A stretch of DNA of 64,000 bases. It comes from Cyclina sinensis. Its lineage: Eukaryota > Mollusca > Bivalvia > Venerida > Veneridae. Below the pieces are notes generated by a model. The model searched no databases. It saw nothing but the letters and a program-made list of their open reading frames with translations, and was not told the origin of the DNA. Both the position numbers and the translations under genes were made by a program. Every line of letters starts with the position of its first letter. The stretch's first letter is position 1. Shown here in pieces: positions 32,801 through 44,711 of this stretch. Where the stretch lies: contig JAAONU010000001.1 in assembly GCA_012932295.1 (NCBI GenBank), positions 18,352,120 to 18,416,119 on the forward strand, read 5' to 3'.

Positions 32801-35800
32801 GATTTATAGAGCGGACACGATAATGGAGACGGACCGACCGACAGATGGACGGACGCGACAAAGCGAATCCATTATAGCCCCCCCACATTTTGTGGTGGGG
32901 GTATAATAACACATTACAATACATGATGGTTTGTAATTAAACAAAGATACAAGTCATGTACTTATATAAATAAAAGCTAGTAAGCTAAGTACTTACTTGC
33001 AGCACCAAACCCTACCAGAGCTGACACTGTGTATAGAGCCCATGTCATTGGCTTCAAGAATGAAAAAATAAACAAACTGAAATAAAAAAATAAAACATTT
33101 ACAAATATACACAACTTTATATGGAACAGATCTCCTGCATCTCGACTCAAATTTTTGCACATTCATATGCAATATTATGCAATTTAAGTGCATAATTATG
33201 TAATATAAATGGCAACTGCAAAATTTCCACATTGTAATTCAACACACTTCATTCAAACTAACAAGAAGTCTTAAGGTGGGATGTTTTTTGTCTATCCTAT
33301 GAGTCTCAATATTACAAAGGTAAATGAGAAAGAACACTTTTGTTCCCAGATTTATTACCCCATGTAAGAATGCTAGACACAGCATGAGGTTTGTTCTCTG
33401 TGGGTCTACCCAGTAGTTTATAGGTACATCACTGTGTTAAAATCAGAACTGGTTCTTTCTCCTAATGACTGGCTCCAAAATTTCTGGTGTCTCATTGGAT
33501 ACTAGTCCAAAAAAACGTTTTTAAATCATACTAAAATGAGTTAAGTTATGAGTTAATGACTAAATCATTATGGTTATGAAAATAGAAAGTGTTATGACTG
33601 ATAAGGCTGAGTGTACTTACAAATAAAGAAGTGAACCCATGAACATGGATAACTTTGGTCCCGTTACTACTATGATAGATGGTGCCACCCAGTTCGAAAC
33701 AGAGAACACAATATAGATGATACTCAAACTGAAATTGAAAGAAAATATTTTTACTTGATTAGGATTTTTAAAAACATAGGGTAATCGGCATGCGTTGTCC
33801 TTTTCCACAGGAAGTTATTGCTTACATCACAAAATACAATTTGGCTAGGATTTTTTTTCTTACTTTCAAGAAACTATGTATAAAGCTGGTAGTCACATAA
33901 TTATTTTCTAAATCAAGTTCTGACATGGGTTATTCTACATGTTTGGCAAAGCTGATATTCTCACAAGATCACATAAACTTTTATCTTTTATTGCAGCTTG
34001 TATTCAAAAACATGGATGTATGTACTGTATATTGTACTGAATAGAAAGTAAGCAAATCAGTCTTAATTGGAATTAAACAATACACAATAAAAACTCCCTA
34101 ACCTTGATTCTCCTTACTCTTGAAAATGGACATTTTTTGACAGGAATCTACTTCACAGGTGTTAAACTAGTTTAATAAATTCTACACTTCCATTTCCAAT
34201 ACAATCAAGCTGATTTTTATCTGTTGTCACTTACGTTGGAAAACTTCAAAGATTGAAGTGAAAGATCTTTTTCACATAAATTTGTGACTTAAAATTTGTA
34301 CATCATTGTTTTCTCCAGAGATTGTGAACATTGGTTATGAACCCAAGCGTTTGATCAGTCTGTTCATGATAAGGTTACGTGTAACCTATGCCACATAACC
34401 TAACATGGCTTTCTGTGCAATGAATTAGTGATAAACTTTCATAAATGTATAAGAGTTAAATAAGTTATATAAATGGAAGTACAGGAATGTGTATTGTGTA
34501 TTTTTGTTATGAAATCTGTTTTCACTCCATCCGTTTTCACTACATTTCCTCCCCACCCCCCGACTCCTAAAAAAATGTCTTTTTTCTTTGATCATAAAAA
34601 CATGCTTCACAAGGACATCAAACAATAAGGCTGAAAATATAGGATAACACCTAAAAGAAATGTCCCTGGTGAAAACTTTCTAGTCTAGAATCCTCTCTAA
34701 TCCAGACTTTATTTTTGGTCTGATGAAGTCCAGGTTAGAAAGTTTTTATTGCAGACAGGTAAATGCCAAAGTAGATATTACAGCATCAACTATAGAGCAG
34801 TTGGGTAACAGCTTGTTTTGATTATGCAAGTCTTTCAAATGTATTAGACAGGATTAGGGAGGTTTTGTGTAAAGAATTAACACAAGCAAAATGTGCAGGC
34901 ACAGAAAATGGGTAAACAAGACAAGGTCATCACTTCAGTATCTGTTGCCTTGTATCAGCATATTTTCTTACTATAAAATATTAATAACAGAATAAAAATG
35001 TGTCCTAAATGAAAAGCATGCATACAATTATCATTTCTTTAAACTTTTATTTACTTCATCTCTGTAAAATTATGACGTTTGATATATGTGACTGTTTCAA
35101 AATATCGAAGTCCATGAAACTTTTTGTTATACACTGTAAGTCACCCAGTTCCTGTAATGCAAATATTCAAATAAAAATTAAAAAAACTTTTATGATATAG
35201 TTTGTCATTAAACAACTGATTTTCATTTTTTCAGTCTGAAATTGTCTCAAGCCCATTGCTATAACTAGTATGCTGGAAACTGAAATCTTCCATTACCTTG
35301 TATATCCATCTCCTGTGAACTTTGTTGTTGAGTTGCTTGACTCACTTTCATTCTTGGCACTGTCCAGGACACTTTTCTGAGGACCAAAAAATAATAAACA
35401 TTCTTCAGTAAAAATGGATTCAACATTTTGATTTCCATTTAGTGTTTTTCACCTATTTTTGGGATTATCCTAAATTAGTACTGAATAGTACATGTACAGT
35501 ACAGCATGAAATCAGCAGAAAAGCTCCTTAGATTATCAATTCTATTTGTAAGCACGAGTCCACTTTGTAAACTTAAGGTCCTAAGTTTGAATTGACCTAA
35601 ATGCTAATCACTTTTTCCAAGTTACATTTGACCTCTGCAGGGTTTCCACTGGCCAATTTTTTTTTTCCGCCACTGGGAAGGGTCCAGGAGGGAGCTCCTC
35701 TCCGGTCGTCGAAAATTTTTCAAATTCTCATTTTTAAATACCCAATTTACAAGGCATCTTAAACCTCAACTGTTATGAATATTTTATGGCATTTAAAAAA

Positions 35801-38800
35801 GGACAAATGTAATACATACATGTGATAATGTCAGTAACTTAGAAAGACAAGAAGAACAGCAAAGAAAACCAATGATGCATTTTTCTGTTCTTATCTAACG
35901 CATAAAGGTTGCACCACTTGGAAAAGGCATAATCTGTTAGCACACTTTCCTATCTTTATATTCAGATTCCTACTGATGATTAAATTTTGCTTTTGTCTTT
36001 CGAATTCTAGCTTTTGGACCCGATTCCTTATACAGGGCTCTCGCTAGGGTCAAAATTTTTGGAGAAGTGAATTCTGCCTAAGGTTAGATTTGGGAGAAGT
36101 CAGAACTTGAGAAGACTCCTAGGAGAAATTAGTACTGGCAATGCTAGTTCCATTTCTGAATGACAATGAAAGACAGCAAATATGTGGAATGATTTTTTAT
36201 TCAACTTACTGTTAAAACTAATGTACCTGTGGCATCAAAGTTCAGTAACTTTTTTGTGAAAAGTCTTGGATTTGTTTGCATTTTCACCAGAACTTTCTTT
36301 AACAAACTTACAAACAACTTTAAGCTGTAAATTATGTTGTGTCATTATAATTGTTACTTTCAAAAAACTACGACAGATATATTCAAGTCTTAAAGAAAAG
36401 GAAACCTTTTCAATGAAATACTGGTACTTATAATAAAATCATGACCACTTATCTTAATCAATCAGTTTAATGTTGTAAGTTTGCCATATAAAGAGTCTCC
36501 TAGACACTGATTTCTATAAATATTAAAATACGGCGGGGTCGCGGAAATATATGACAAACGGAATTTATCCAAGATTTTTACTGGCTGCTTCATGTTGAAT
36601 GAACTAAATACTTGCTAAAATTGGTTCCCTTCAATTTGTTAAGCTCTTTTTTAATCACTCAGTGGTCAATAAGGGTATATTTTTGTGCAATCTTCTATGA
36701 AAAAAATGTTTATTTTTTGGAAAAAAAATTTCGCCACTTTCATTATTTTTTTCGCCATTTGCGGAATTGGCGAATTGCAGCGGAAACCCTGCCTCTGACG
36801 TAAGTAACTTATTAGTGTATAATAACTCTCAACAGCAAGATGCAATGCAGCCAGAAAATGACCACCCAGAGTGGGATTTGAACTTTGGTCTTCCTGTTTG
36901 GAAAACCAATGCTCTAACCACTGAGCCAATTAATCTGTTCCCTGATGCCTTGTCAGAGGTTGTATTTATACAATTATAGGCCAGTGTGCACTGAATCATA
37001 ACACAAACCCGCTTGAGAAAGGTCATTTGTCTTATCAGAAATCTTGAAAGATTTTTTATTACAATTACCAAGTACAGGAGGGGTTATCCCAGATAAGCCC
37101 CCATCTTACGAACATGAAATTTTGTACCAGAAAGATACAATGCATCTTGGAAAAGACCACCCAGAGCAAGATTCAAACTGAGGTCTTCCCGCATAGAAAG
37201 CCAATGCTCTTTACCCGTAATCAATTTCTGGATGCTATTGCCAGAGGCTTATATTTATATATAGGCCATATGCATTGAACCATAACACCACTTTTTAACT
37301 GGTCTGGTACTGCATTTTCTTGTAACTTATATATAAAGTATGCAACAATACATGTAATGTACTATTTTGAACAGAATTTGACTTTCAAGTTTAAGTATTT
37401 TCTTCATTTGTTTATAGTTTCAGAGTTTAATCAACCTGTTCATTTTTTTCTTTCCATCTGATAACAGTAGATAAATAAACCTTGAACTGCTCAGTGCATT
37501 ATATGGTTATACATTAAAATTACTAGTTTAGAAGTCTGACCTTGAAAAGGCGTATAAATATCTCAATGACTGCTATCAGTTTATCTGTTTGATAACCGCA
37601 TTATGTTATCTGTTTAATTACCTTTGCAGCTTAATTAGTTTTGCAGTGTTACTAGAAAGAAACAGGGAAGCCTGGATCTAACCCATAGTTTACTGTTCTT
37701 AAATTGTGCAAACTTTTAAGAAATTTTCCCCCCAAAACTGGGCCAGTATCACCTCATCTTCTTGTTAAGCATTTCATTGTAAACATATAGGGCTGGTCAC
37801 CTGCTTTTATTCCATCTCTTAAATATGCATCATTTTTGTACCATTGTCAGTAATTAATGCTAATTAAGGCTAGGAGCCTGAAAAAGGCACGTGCTTTTGA
37901 AGAACAGCACTGAAGGCTGAACGAAATTTAACGGGACAAGACATGGCAAGAAATATCACTAGGTAATCAAAATATGTCTGTTTCCCTTAATTTACAAAAT
38001 ATGGTATTCTGATTGTATTTTCTAATGTTTCTAACCCAAGGTCAATCAAACATATGCTACCTTATTAACAACATAACAGTCTCTAACCCAAGGTCAGTCA
38101 AACATATGTTTAATTACTTAATAACAACATAACAGTCTCATAAGCACCTATCAATGCTTAGCCCAAAAAGAGATTCCCAATTGGAAGGTCTTTGACAGGC
38201 TCTGTAAGACTGCCACCTAAGGAAATATACCTGGCTGGGTTGTATTTATACAACAGGAGAAACTTCAGTCTCTTAGGATTAAGTCTGAACATGTTCCTCT
38301 ATGAGTAGGAATTAGAAAACCAGATTGCTGTAATTGGTAAGCGACCACCTCCAACACAATGCCTTGTGCATTAAGAAAGTCAAATATGATCTCCTATATC
38401 TGCAAAATTCTGAATCAATCAAAAGCTGAAAAGCAAACAGTCCAATCTTACAAAGCTTCATACTGAAGTTTAACTGCATACTTCATGTGTTTAAAAAGAT
38501 TATCAAACTAAAAGTTAATTTCATACAACTCTCTAATGTTCATAAAACAACAAAGGGTGTTACTGTTTAAACTTGACAAAAAAAGGAAGTAATTAAAGTG
38601 GTACAATATTGTTTTAATTAACAATGCCAACCTAAAAGACCAGCCAATGAGAACACAAATTTTGAAGTGCAGTCTATTAATGTGACATGGTAATTCTGTG
38701 TTCAGTAAAATCAAACATTCAGAAGACCAAAATAGTGGAGAACTTGCTATTTGTTGCTTCATTTAGAATATGCCATCTTATATGTCTATTATGAGTTCCA

Positions 38801-41800
38801 AAAACTGAATAAAGAAAACAAATGAAAAATGAAAGTAAAAAATGAAAGCTTCAAAGAAAAACAAGATAAAATTACAGGGGCACAGAAGTAACTATTCACA
38901 GGAAGTTCAATGAAAGATAATTATGCTTTGCAAATTTGCTTTTAAAAGATGTGCATTTCTCTTTAGAAAACAACTTGGGTATGAAAAGAGTCAATACAAC
39001 ACACCCTATTGTTTTCAGACATACTACATAACAATTCAGAATTAATGTGAGTTGGTTACGAGCACTGACAAAATGTAGAATTTTTTTCTGATCTGTAAGC
39101 AAAAGAGATGTAGAATTCTTCCGTTCTTTTAACGATCCACTTAAAATATACACAAGTCTGAAATTCAGCTTCTGATGATAGCTTTCAAACAGAAAAAATC
39201 TCTGAGCATCTAAGTATCTAACAAGAGAATACTAAAACAGCGTAACGTTTGTTACTGGTATAAATACATATTCAGTAATCCACACTCATTTCATCTCACT
39301 ACTATGTTATCCTTCTGCATGACTACAGCTAAACTACAAATATGTATCTTTGTCAATATATTTGCTGAGAACAAGTAAGTTTTGTCAGGACTTATATCCA
39401 CACAATGCTATATATTCACATTACTTGACATCATATTACAACTGCAGATTTTTTTTTTCAAATTGTTATTATGTTACAAAATTAGTTTGACATTTCCTAA
39501 GATCACATAAAGTAAGTTTAAACATGTCTTATATATTGAAAATTCAACTGAATACATAGCAGAATTTCCAGGTTTTCATCTTAGTGATTTCTGCTATGGA
39601 TTTTGCTTGAAGAAACTCTATCTAATATCAGTGTTATTTCAACAGCAGTAATCTTGCACATAAATGCAAATGACTTGCTTGAATGTCAGATGAAGTATAC
39701 AACTGTACAAATGTACCTAGACTAAGCACATACAATGTACAACATTATAGAGGCATATTTAACATAATTAGTGTTAATTAATGTGACCAGTCTTCACGTT
39801 AATTGAAGGTTGCCTTTTATGAAATATTTTTTCAGAAATAACAGCTTTTATATTTAAATTCAAAGCATCTTTGAAAATGTCAATTATTCTGATGCATATC
39901 GGTCATTAAAGAGCAAAAAATGACTAACATTTGTGCAATTATTGCAAATTATCCCTTTTAATAATGTTTTCCAAAAACTTGATCAATTATAACTCAGTTA
40001 GATCATACAAAATAATTGCTTGTTATTAACACCTTGTCACAGTTTTCTATTATCAACTATATAGATTAACTGGGACAAAACCTCAACCTATTTCATACAG
40101 AAAAATAAGTGTGACCAACCAGAACAGAACAGAACAGAACATACACTTTATTCTCTCAGGTACATAAGTACAGTATGAGGAAAACAATAAAAAAAACAGA
40201 TTAAAGTTTGACAAAGGTGTGTAAGTAATACATTGGGGGAGACCGTAATAAAGTTTGAAACTAGTACATAATCCGTATAGATAGTTACTGTATAAAAGCA
40301 AACAAAAAATATGTGAAATGTAATGTAAGATTAAGTGTATAGTTACCTTACCAGAAAGGTTTATATTCATATAATTACTTAAATTTGGCCATTAAGGTTT
40401 TACAAAAAATAGACAAATGCTTTAATTTGTCAGGTCAACAAACTATTAAAACAACTCTCGGTGTTTAAAACTGCAAAATTTAACTTATTGGTAAGAATTG
40501 ACCGTTGATACACAAAAAAAGGGCAGCTTAATAAATAATGTTTTTCGGTGCCTAAATCATCTAGGTCACAAAGTGTGCACTTTCTGTCATTGAATACTGT
40601 TCCGTCCCACCTGCCGGTTTCAACAGGAAATTTATGATTAGAAGACCGAAATTTAAACAAATTTAATGCGTCACTATGCGGCAATAAGTTAAAATATGGT
40701 TCTAATTCTAATGTGGATTTAAAAGAATTATATATTTTGCCTTTATTAGAGGATTGCAAATTCCCGTACCATTGCTGTTTATACTGATCTATTAACGTGA
40801 GTTTTACTATCGCACGTGTATTTAATGGTATATTTGTATAAAATTGATTTAACCACAGGTATGAACGGCCAGCTAAATCAAGTATTCTCTTAACGTACGA
40901 GGTCCATTTAAAAGTTGTGGTTTGACGATTGACCATATATGTATAAAGTTTAAACGATAACTTGTTATGGTCACCAGATAGTAAGCGTGTCCAAAATCCT
41001 ATCATCCTGCTTTTAACTACAACTGAGATAGGATACCTTCCCAATTCACCGTGTAATATATAAATAGGTGTACTTCTACGGGCGTTTAATAGTTTGCGCA
41101 AAAAATCGTTATGAACTGATTCTAACATATCTAAGTTTTCGAAGCCAAAAATTTCTGAGCCATATGTTAAAATCGGTAAGACAGTGTGATCGAATAATTT
41201 TATGCTCAAGTCAATTGGTAAGTCGGCATTTCTAATTTTAGAGAAAAGTAAAAACATGGCCTTTTTTGCCTGCTCAACTATGTATTTGCGGGCATTAAGA
41301 AATGACCCGGAACTTGAAAATTTAACGCCTAGATAATGATATGTATCAGAAAAATCGAGGATGTTATCACCAAGTTTGAATTCGTAGTTACGAACAGACC
41401 GACAACCGAACACAATAACTTTTGTTTTGTCCAGGTTCACTGTAAGATCCCATTCTCTACAATAAGAATTAAAAGCGTTCAGACATATTTGGAAATCCGT
41501 TGGGTCATCTGAAATGATAACGGTGTCATCAGTATCCAGTATCGTCACGAAACCTCTGTCACCCATATGTGGTAAACTCAGTCTCACAGAGTTCAAAACA
41601 TTTAGTATGCATCAGGCTACATAAGAATGGAGTACCCGGAAGAGTAGATATGTAAACAAATTGAATCTGGCTGACAAAGTTGATTAATCGAAATCACATG
41701 AATGTACAACTTCGGTACTCTAAAATCATGCTTCTTATTTGAAAGATTTTTACCTCAGCCATCGATGCTGTTTGAAATGCCGTGAAAATCAGCATAAAGG

Positions 41801-41858
41801 ACAGGCCTAGCATTATTATGTTGTACAGCCTCACGTCAAAGATGCTGTCACCAGCCAT
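23897..41858 (-). CDS. MFSD11: UNC93-like protein MFSD11 (complete, 12 coding exons)
   Basis: A membrane protein of the UNC93 branch of the major facilitator superfamily. No transport substrate can be assigned from sequence. Coding exons are 41858-41754, 35376-35297, 33728-33621, 33076-32997, 30848-30752, 29126-28944, 28585-28548, 27880-27815, 27092-26967, 26674-26506, 25889-25754 and 24055-23897. All have GT-AG borders and phases match throughout, giving 1,347 nt or 448 residues, close to human MFSD11 at 449. Family features seen: start MAGDS then LYNIIMLGLSFMLIFTAFQT (first helix), WVAPSIIVVTGPKLSMF, LWTGQGNFLTINS, RNSGIFWALLQ, TKEMLLLSIAIAYTGIELTF, FSGVYSTC, LIGISGMFIGAGEIIGG, LLGLGDSSFNTQ, DSSPAFAIFKFIQ and a C-terminal EGYQSI. 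About 12 hydrophobic helices are expected. Exon 7 is only 38 nt. Intron 1 (6.4 kb) hosts a LINE copy, SINEs and an hAT-like element. The divergent neighbour is SRSF2, as in vertebrates. Confidence 0.95.
24082..24290. mobile_element. piggyBac-like MITE in the last intron of MFSD11
   Basis: The ends TTAA-CCCTTAACCTGCTG and CAGCAGGTTAAGGG-TTAA form a 14-bp inverted repeat flanked by TTAA, the target site used by piggyBac elements. The interior shares CAGACTGCACGGATGTGCAGGCTG with the hairpin element at 63.5 kb, so the two are relatives. There is no coding capacity. Confidence 0.75.
24780..25460 (-). pseudogene. Tc1/mariner-type transposase relic
   Basis: A minus-strand frame at 25127-24915 reads KYVHLLCDNVPNHKVHF and then KLLLFHPPLT, matching the pattern of the mariner catalytic region (L-x-x-D-N-x-x-x-H, followed by L-x-H-P-P). 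Further upstream, VTKETVGKIFEILK could be part of the N-terminal region. Frames are broken and the C-terminal catalytic block after HPP is not continuous. It lies in intron 11 of MFSD11, between exon 11 (25754) and exon 12 (24055). Confidence 0.45.
29199..30290. repeat. Dispersed repeat in MFSD11 intron 5
   Basis: It starts AACAAGAGGGCAATGACGGCCCTAAATTGCTCACCTG (positions 29199-29235) and ends near AAGCTCATCTTGAGCACAATGTGCTAAGGAG (30252-30282). Internally, AATTTCA(A/G)A and CTGACAAGAAGATT phrases recur at about 29430, 29580, 29735, 29900 and 30060, roughly 155 bp apart, showing diverged tandem units. A similar fragment appears again at 57400-57520 in a SAFB intron (GGTCCATTAGACAATGCTAC). No open frame. 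Confidence 0.65.
31195..32912. repeat. Dispersed repeat with 340-350 bp tandem units in MFSD11 intron 4
   Basis: The phrase AAAAGGGGCATAACTTTGTCAAAATGCAATAC recurs (with changes) near 31480, 31625, 32000 and 32348, each time followed by ATGAAACTTGACCTGCATAT, TTTGACCTTCAAGTGTGACC and TTATAGAGCGGACACGACAT. The right edge is rich in GACGGACCGACCGACAG and ends in a hairpin (CCCCCCACATTTTGTGGTGGGGG, 32880-32903). Nothing coding is seen in it. Confidence 0.75.
35638..36791. mobile_element. hAT-like non-autonomous element in MFSD11 intron 1
   Basis: The left end CAGGGTTTCCACTGG and right end CAGCGGAAACCCTG form an imperfect inverted repeat of 14 bp. Both ends are flanked by CCTCTG (35632-35637 and 36792-36797), a 6-bp direct duplication. 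The CAGGG start is typical of hAT ends, although hAT duplications are usually 8 bp. The body is AT-rich with no transposase frame. Confidence 0.65.
36835..37015 (-). repeat. tRNA-derived SINE, copy 1
   Basis: Minus-strand A box TGGCTCAGTGGTTAGAGCA and B-box-like AGTTCAAATCCCA, then a body shared with the next entry (CCACCCAGAG, CCAATGCTCT, GCCTTGTCAGAGG). It is the first of two copies in the same orientation in MFSD11 intron 1, just beyond the hAT-like element. Confidence 0.65.
37121..37290 (-). repeat. tRNA-derived SINE, copy 2
   Basis: A more diverged copy of the preceding SINE, same strand. Shared: GAAAAGACCACCCAGAGC, TTCAAACTGAGGTCTTCC, CCAATGCTCTTTACC, TTATATATAGGCC and GCATTGAACCATAACACCA. 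The A and B boxes are decayed. Confidence 0.55.
37291..40109. other. Part of MFSD11 intron 1, no gene
   Basis: AT-rich sequence without a supportable exon or RNA gene. It includes a two-copy direct repeat of about 66 bp at 38030-38150 (TCTAACCCAAGGTCA...TAACAACATAACAGTCTC). The open frames at 38508-39153 have no coding features. Confidence 0.5.
40110..41600 (-). mobile_element. 5'-truncated LINE copy with an open 388-codon reverse-transcriptase end
   Basis: The minus-strand frame 41596-40430 is open and begins inside the reverse transcriptase at the catalytic block (ILDTDDTVIISDD). It continues through NLDKTKVIVFG, YLGVKFSSSG, LPILTYGSEIFGFENLD and a C-terminal Cys/His motif CTLCDLDDLGTEKHYLLSC. 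The 3' UTR ends with AATAAAG and a GTTCTGTTCTGTTCTGTT tail (minus strand, near 40145-40118). The 5' half (endonuclease and most of the RT) is absent. The open frame suggests a fairly recent insertion. It sits in MFSD11 intron 1 in the same orientation as the gene. Clade undecided. Confidence 0.85.
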
Positions 41859-43255
41859 CTTGAAGAAGTCACATGATACACATATTCGGAACTCTTCCTT
41901 TTGAGTACTGGGCGAACTTGATTGTGTGTTAATATGATGTCGGTCCGCGTGGTTCCGTATGATTTGACGTTGACGTCTCAGCCTCAAAATATAATACATA
42001 CTTGAATGGTGATTTATCTTTATATTTGCTTGCTTATTTTTATGTTACAAATCACATATTACGTAACTAATACATATTCAATTAATTCAGAGGATTATTT
42101 TCATATTTTTTTAAAAGAAATTATAGTCTTTCGGTGAATTGGATTAATAACATTAACAACACATTTTTACAGTTCAAACCTTCAAGAAGCATGTGTTAGT
42201 AGGATTGTCAATCAACTCCTCGTGATTGGCAGTACAAAAATACTTCACACGGTGTTGGTTAAGCAGTGGTATAATTTAAATACAGTCAGGCGGTTATTTC
42301 AAACTTTTCCAATTATTTATTCTGTCATTTAATTCCTGAAATAGGAAAATGTACTTATGATGTCAATTTATACAATTCATTATAAGCGTTTCAGTTTTCT
42401 TGTAACATAAACTTCCTAAAACCTATATGTTAATCATTGCTGAGTTAAAATATTTCAAAACGTAATAAATTAAAAACAGTAAAAGGTGAAAAAGCTCAGA
42501 TAGATAACAATTAATATAGATTTTATAACAATTATAAATAAATGGCAATTGTTATAAGAAAATTTATTGATTAAAATTAAACTTAAAATGGATGCAAAGT
42601 GTAATTACAGTTCGAAGTGTCTTTTCCTTTTGAAATTCTCTTGATATGAATTTATGATGTACAGGTATAACTTATTTTAGCACGACAACATTTTTTTACA
42701 ATCCAGTGAAAGCAATTATTGGATAATATTTATTTAAAGCTTACCAGTATTGCATGTTCTTTGCTGGTATCTATCAAAAGATTCACGCTGTCTTGGCCGT
42801 AAATCGTTTCTTCATTCTATGAAAGGATACTGCATAATTTGTTGTTTGTTAAAATAATGTTTTATTAAAACCTAAACCTTTTTCCAAATTTTACTAAATT
42901 TTTTACTAAAAATTCGTTAATTTGTTAAATGATTGTCATTCACTTTATATATACAACTTATTTAAAAAAATGAATATATTACTTACATCTAAATGATTTA
43001 CACATTAAATGACTTTTTCTTAAGTATATTTAACACAGTTTTGTCTATCACTTTGCAGACTTTTCCATTTAAATTATGATATAAAGATTATCTATTGACT
43101 ATCTTTTATTTGATTTTGTTTATTTAATATATTTTTTTCTTAAGTTTCTATTTGCAATGTTTTTTTCTAGGTATTCTTACTTGTAATGTGGCTTAAAACG
43201 TTTTTATTTGAATACCCCTATGTTGTATCTTATGTAATACCTAGGGTGATAATAG

Positions 43256-43490
43256 GGTGAGGCACCGTGGTCCAGGGGTAGAGCGCAGGGCTCCTGATCC
43301 GGAGGTCGCGGGTTCGAATCCCGTCAGAGGCGAGATTCTCTCACAATCTTCACACTGCGCGATTACTGGTATGCAACCCAGGAAGCAGTGATCGAGCGTG
43401 ATGATTCTAAGTAGTAAGAACTTGTATCGCAATCGATGTAAAATAAATGCGTCTAAAGGGTAACAATAAAGTTCCTGTTCTGTTCTGTTG
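43256..43490 (+). repeat. tRNA-derived SINE with LINE-like 3' tail
   Basis: The head GAGGCACCGTGGTCCAGGGG, with GTAGAGCGC and a perfect B box GGTTCGAATCC (43311-43321), is a well-preserved tRNA-related promoter. A body follows (TCACACTGCGCGATTACTGG), and the 3' end AATAAAGTTCCTGTTCTGTT closely resembles the tail of the LINE at 40.1-41.6 kb. It could be mistaken for a tRNA gene, but the acceptor stem does not close. Confidence 0.75.
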
Positions 43491-43739
43491 TTGCTGCAAC
43501 TAGATTTGATATAAAAAAATGATACCCATCACACACATGCCATCCGCTTGTTTGATCAAACAAATTTTGTTTCAAATAATTCTCATAAAGTAGTCATTAA
43601 GCTGTTTAAGGTTCATGTGAATTGTTCCATCTCCTGTGCATAAGAAATTATTTGCCGATTTTTAATCCACTCAAAACCACATACATGGTATCCTGCAGTT
43701 ACCCATTGTTCTCATGATGCTTTACTATCAAATATAGTT

Positions 43740-44130
43740 TGGTTTCATTTGGAAAGCTGTCTATGTAAATCACTAATAATACTGGACTTTGTACACTCCC
43801 TTGTGAAACACAACTCGTTATTTTTTCACAAGATACCATATTTCAGTTCCATCACCACTTTTTAGAATATGTCCTGAAGAAAATAATTATTACAGTTATA
43901 AAATTTACCATGTATTCCAGAGTTCCTTTTTTCTGTAAGTAGTCTTTTGTAAGGTTCTTTGTCAATATATCCTTTGAAGTCAATGTAGTTGATGTCTGTA
44001 CGTGCTATCATTGCCATTCGTTTTGTTTTAGTTTATTTATCCAAACACCATTAAAGCTGTATTACACAAGATCCATCCTTTCTGAACTCATGCTGATAAT
44101 AATGATTTTCTTTCCAGATGATCTGCGATG
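43740..44130 (-). pseudogene. Heavily decayed LINE reverse-transcriptase fragment
   Basis: On the minus strand, pieces with the spacing of a reverse transcriptase palm can be read: HEFRKDGSC, then TDINYIDFKGYIDKEPYKRLL (compare D-F-x-K-A-F-D-x-V-P-H), then GIHGKFYNC, and a degraded ISDLHR region. Several frameshifts and stops break it. It is more diverged than the other two LINE copies in the window. Confidence 0.5.
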
Positions 44131-44573
44131 GCGTCTTTCCATGATCTTGCTGCAAACATGTAAATGTAGGATAGCAAATCACAACGTAGACGTTTTCTTT
44201 TGATTCGATTATAGTAGTTTTATTTGTATATTTCCATATTTAATGTTTGTGTTCTTTCAAGCACTGATTCCCTTAAAATTGGAAGACAAGATCGTCTCTA
44301 CATGAATAAAAGCAGCCTAGGATGGTCTTATCGAAAATTTATAGTTTTATCGCTTTATTTCCGTCTCTACTTTTCTTGTTATCGCCGGGTTTATAATAAT
44401 GTGAGAAGTAGTGTTTTAATTGTACTAATTTTATGAATTAAAGTTGAGACAGTCTCATCTTAAAGAAAAGTCTTGTAATTTTTATACCTTGGAGGAGACA
44501 ACTGCGTACAAGACTAAACAGTTGTTTAGTTTATCACCGGTGCAAACCCAATTTTAAGAAAAAAGTGGCCCAA

Positions 44574-44586
44574 CCAATATCACGTG
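44574..44586 (+). promoter_or_regulatory. CCAAT box followed by a CACGTG E-box
   Basis: CCAAT (44574-44578) and palindromic CACGTG (44581-44586) lie side by side 126-138 bp upstream of the SRSF2 start codon. Such pairs are common in promoters of broadly expressed genes. The E-box is symmetric and could serve either direction. Binding is not shown by sequence. Confidence 0.4.
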
Positions 44587-44711
44587 ATCTACATCAGACT
44601 GGCTCCAAATCTTTGTAACTCTATTCTACATCGAAGAAAGAAAAGATAATTCCAGTCTATAGTAGGGAAAACGATTTTGCGCGTGGTCGTGAAAATATTA
44701 AATCAAGGAAA

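Larger units (their letters stand above)
41859..44711. promoter_or_regulatory. Divergent intergenic region between MFSD11 and SRSF2
   Basis: The 2.85 kb between the two start codons must contain both promoters and 5' UTRs. It is AT-rich with a SINE and a reverse-transcriptase relic in the middle. The clearest promoter-like signal is the CCAAT/E-box pair near SRSF2. In vertebrates the orthologous pair is also divergent. Shared regulation here is inference. Confidence 0.5.

Noticed and set aside
36030..36075. A second hAT-like end (CAGGGCTCTCGCTAGGG) inside the hAT-like element
   Set aside because: No matching inverted end or duplication was found; kept only as a possible nested fragment.
43256..43330. 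tRNA gene
   Set aside because: A and B boxes are good, but the acceptor stem does not close and the sequence runs on into a SINE body and tail.
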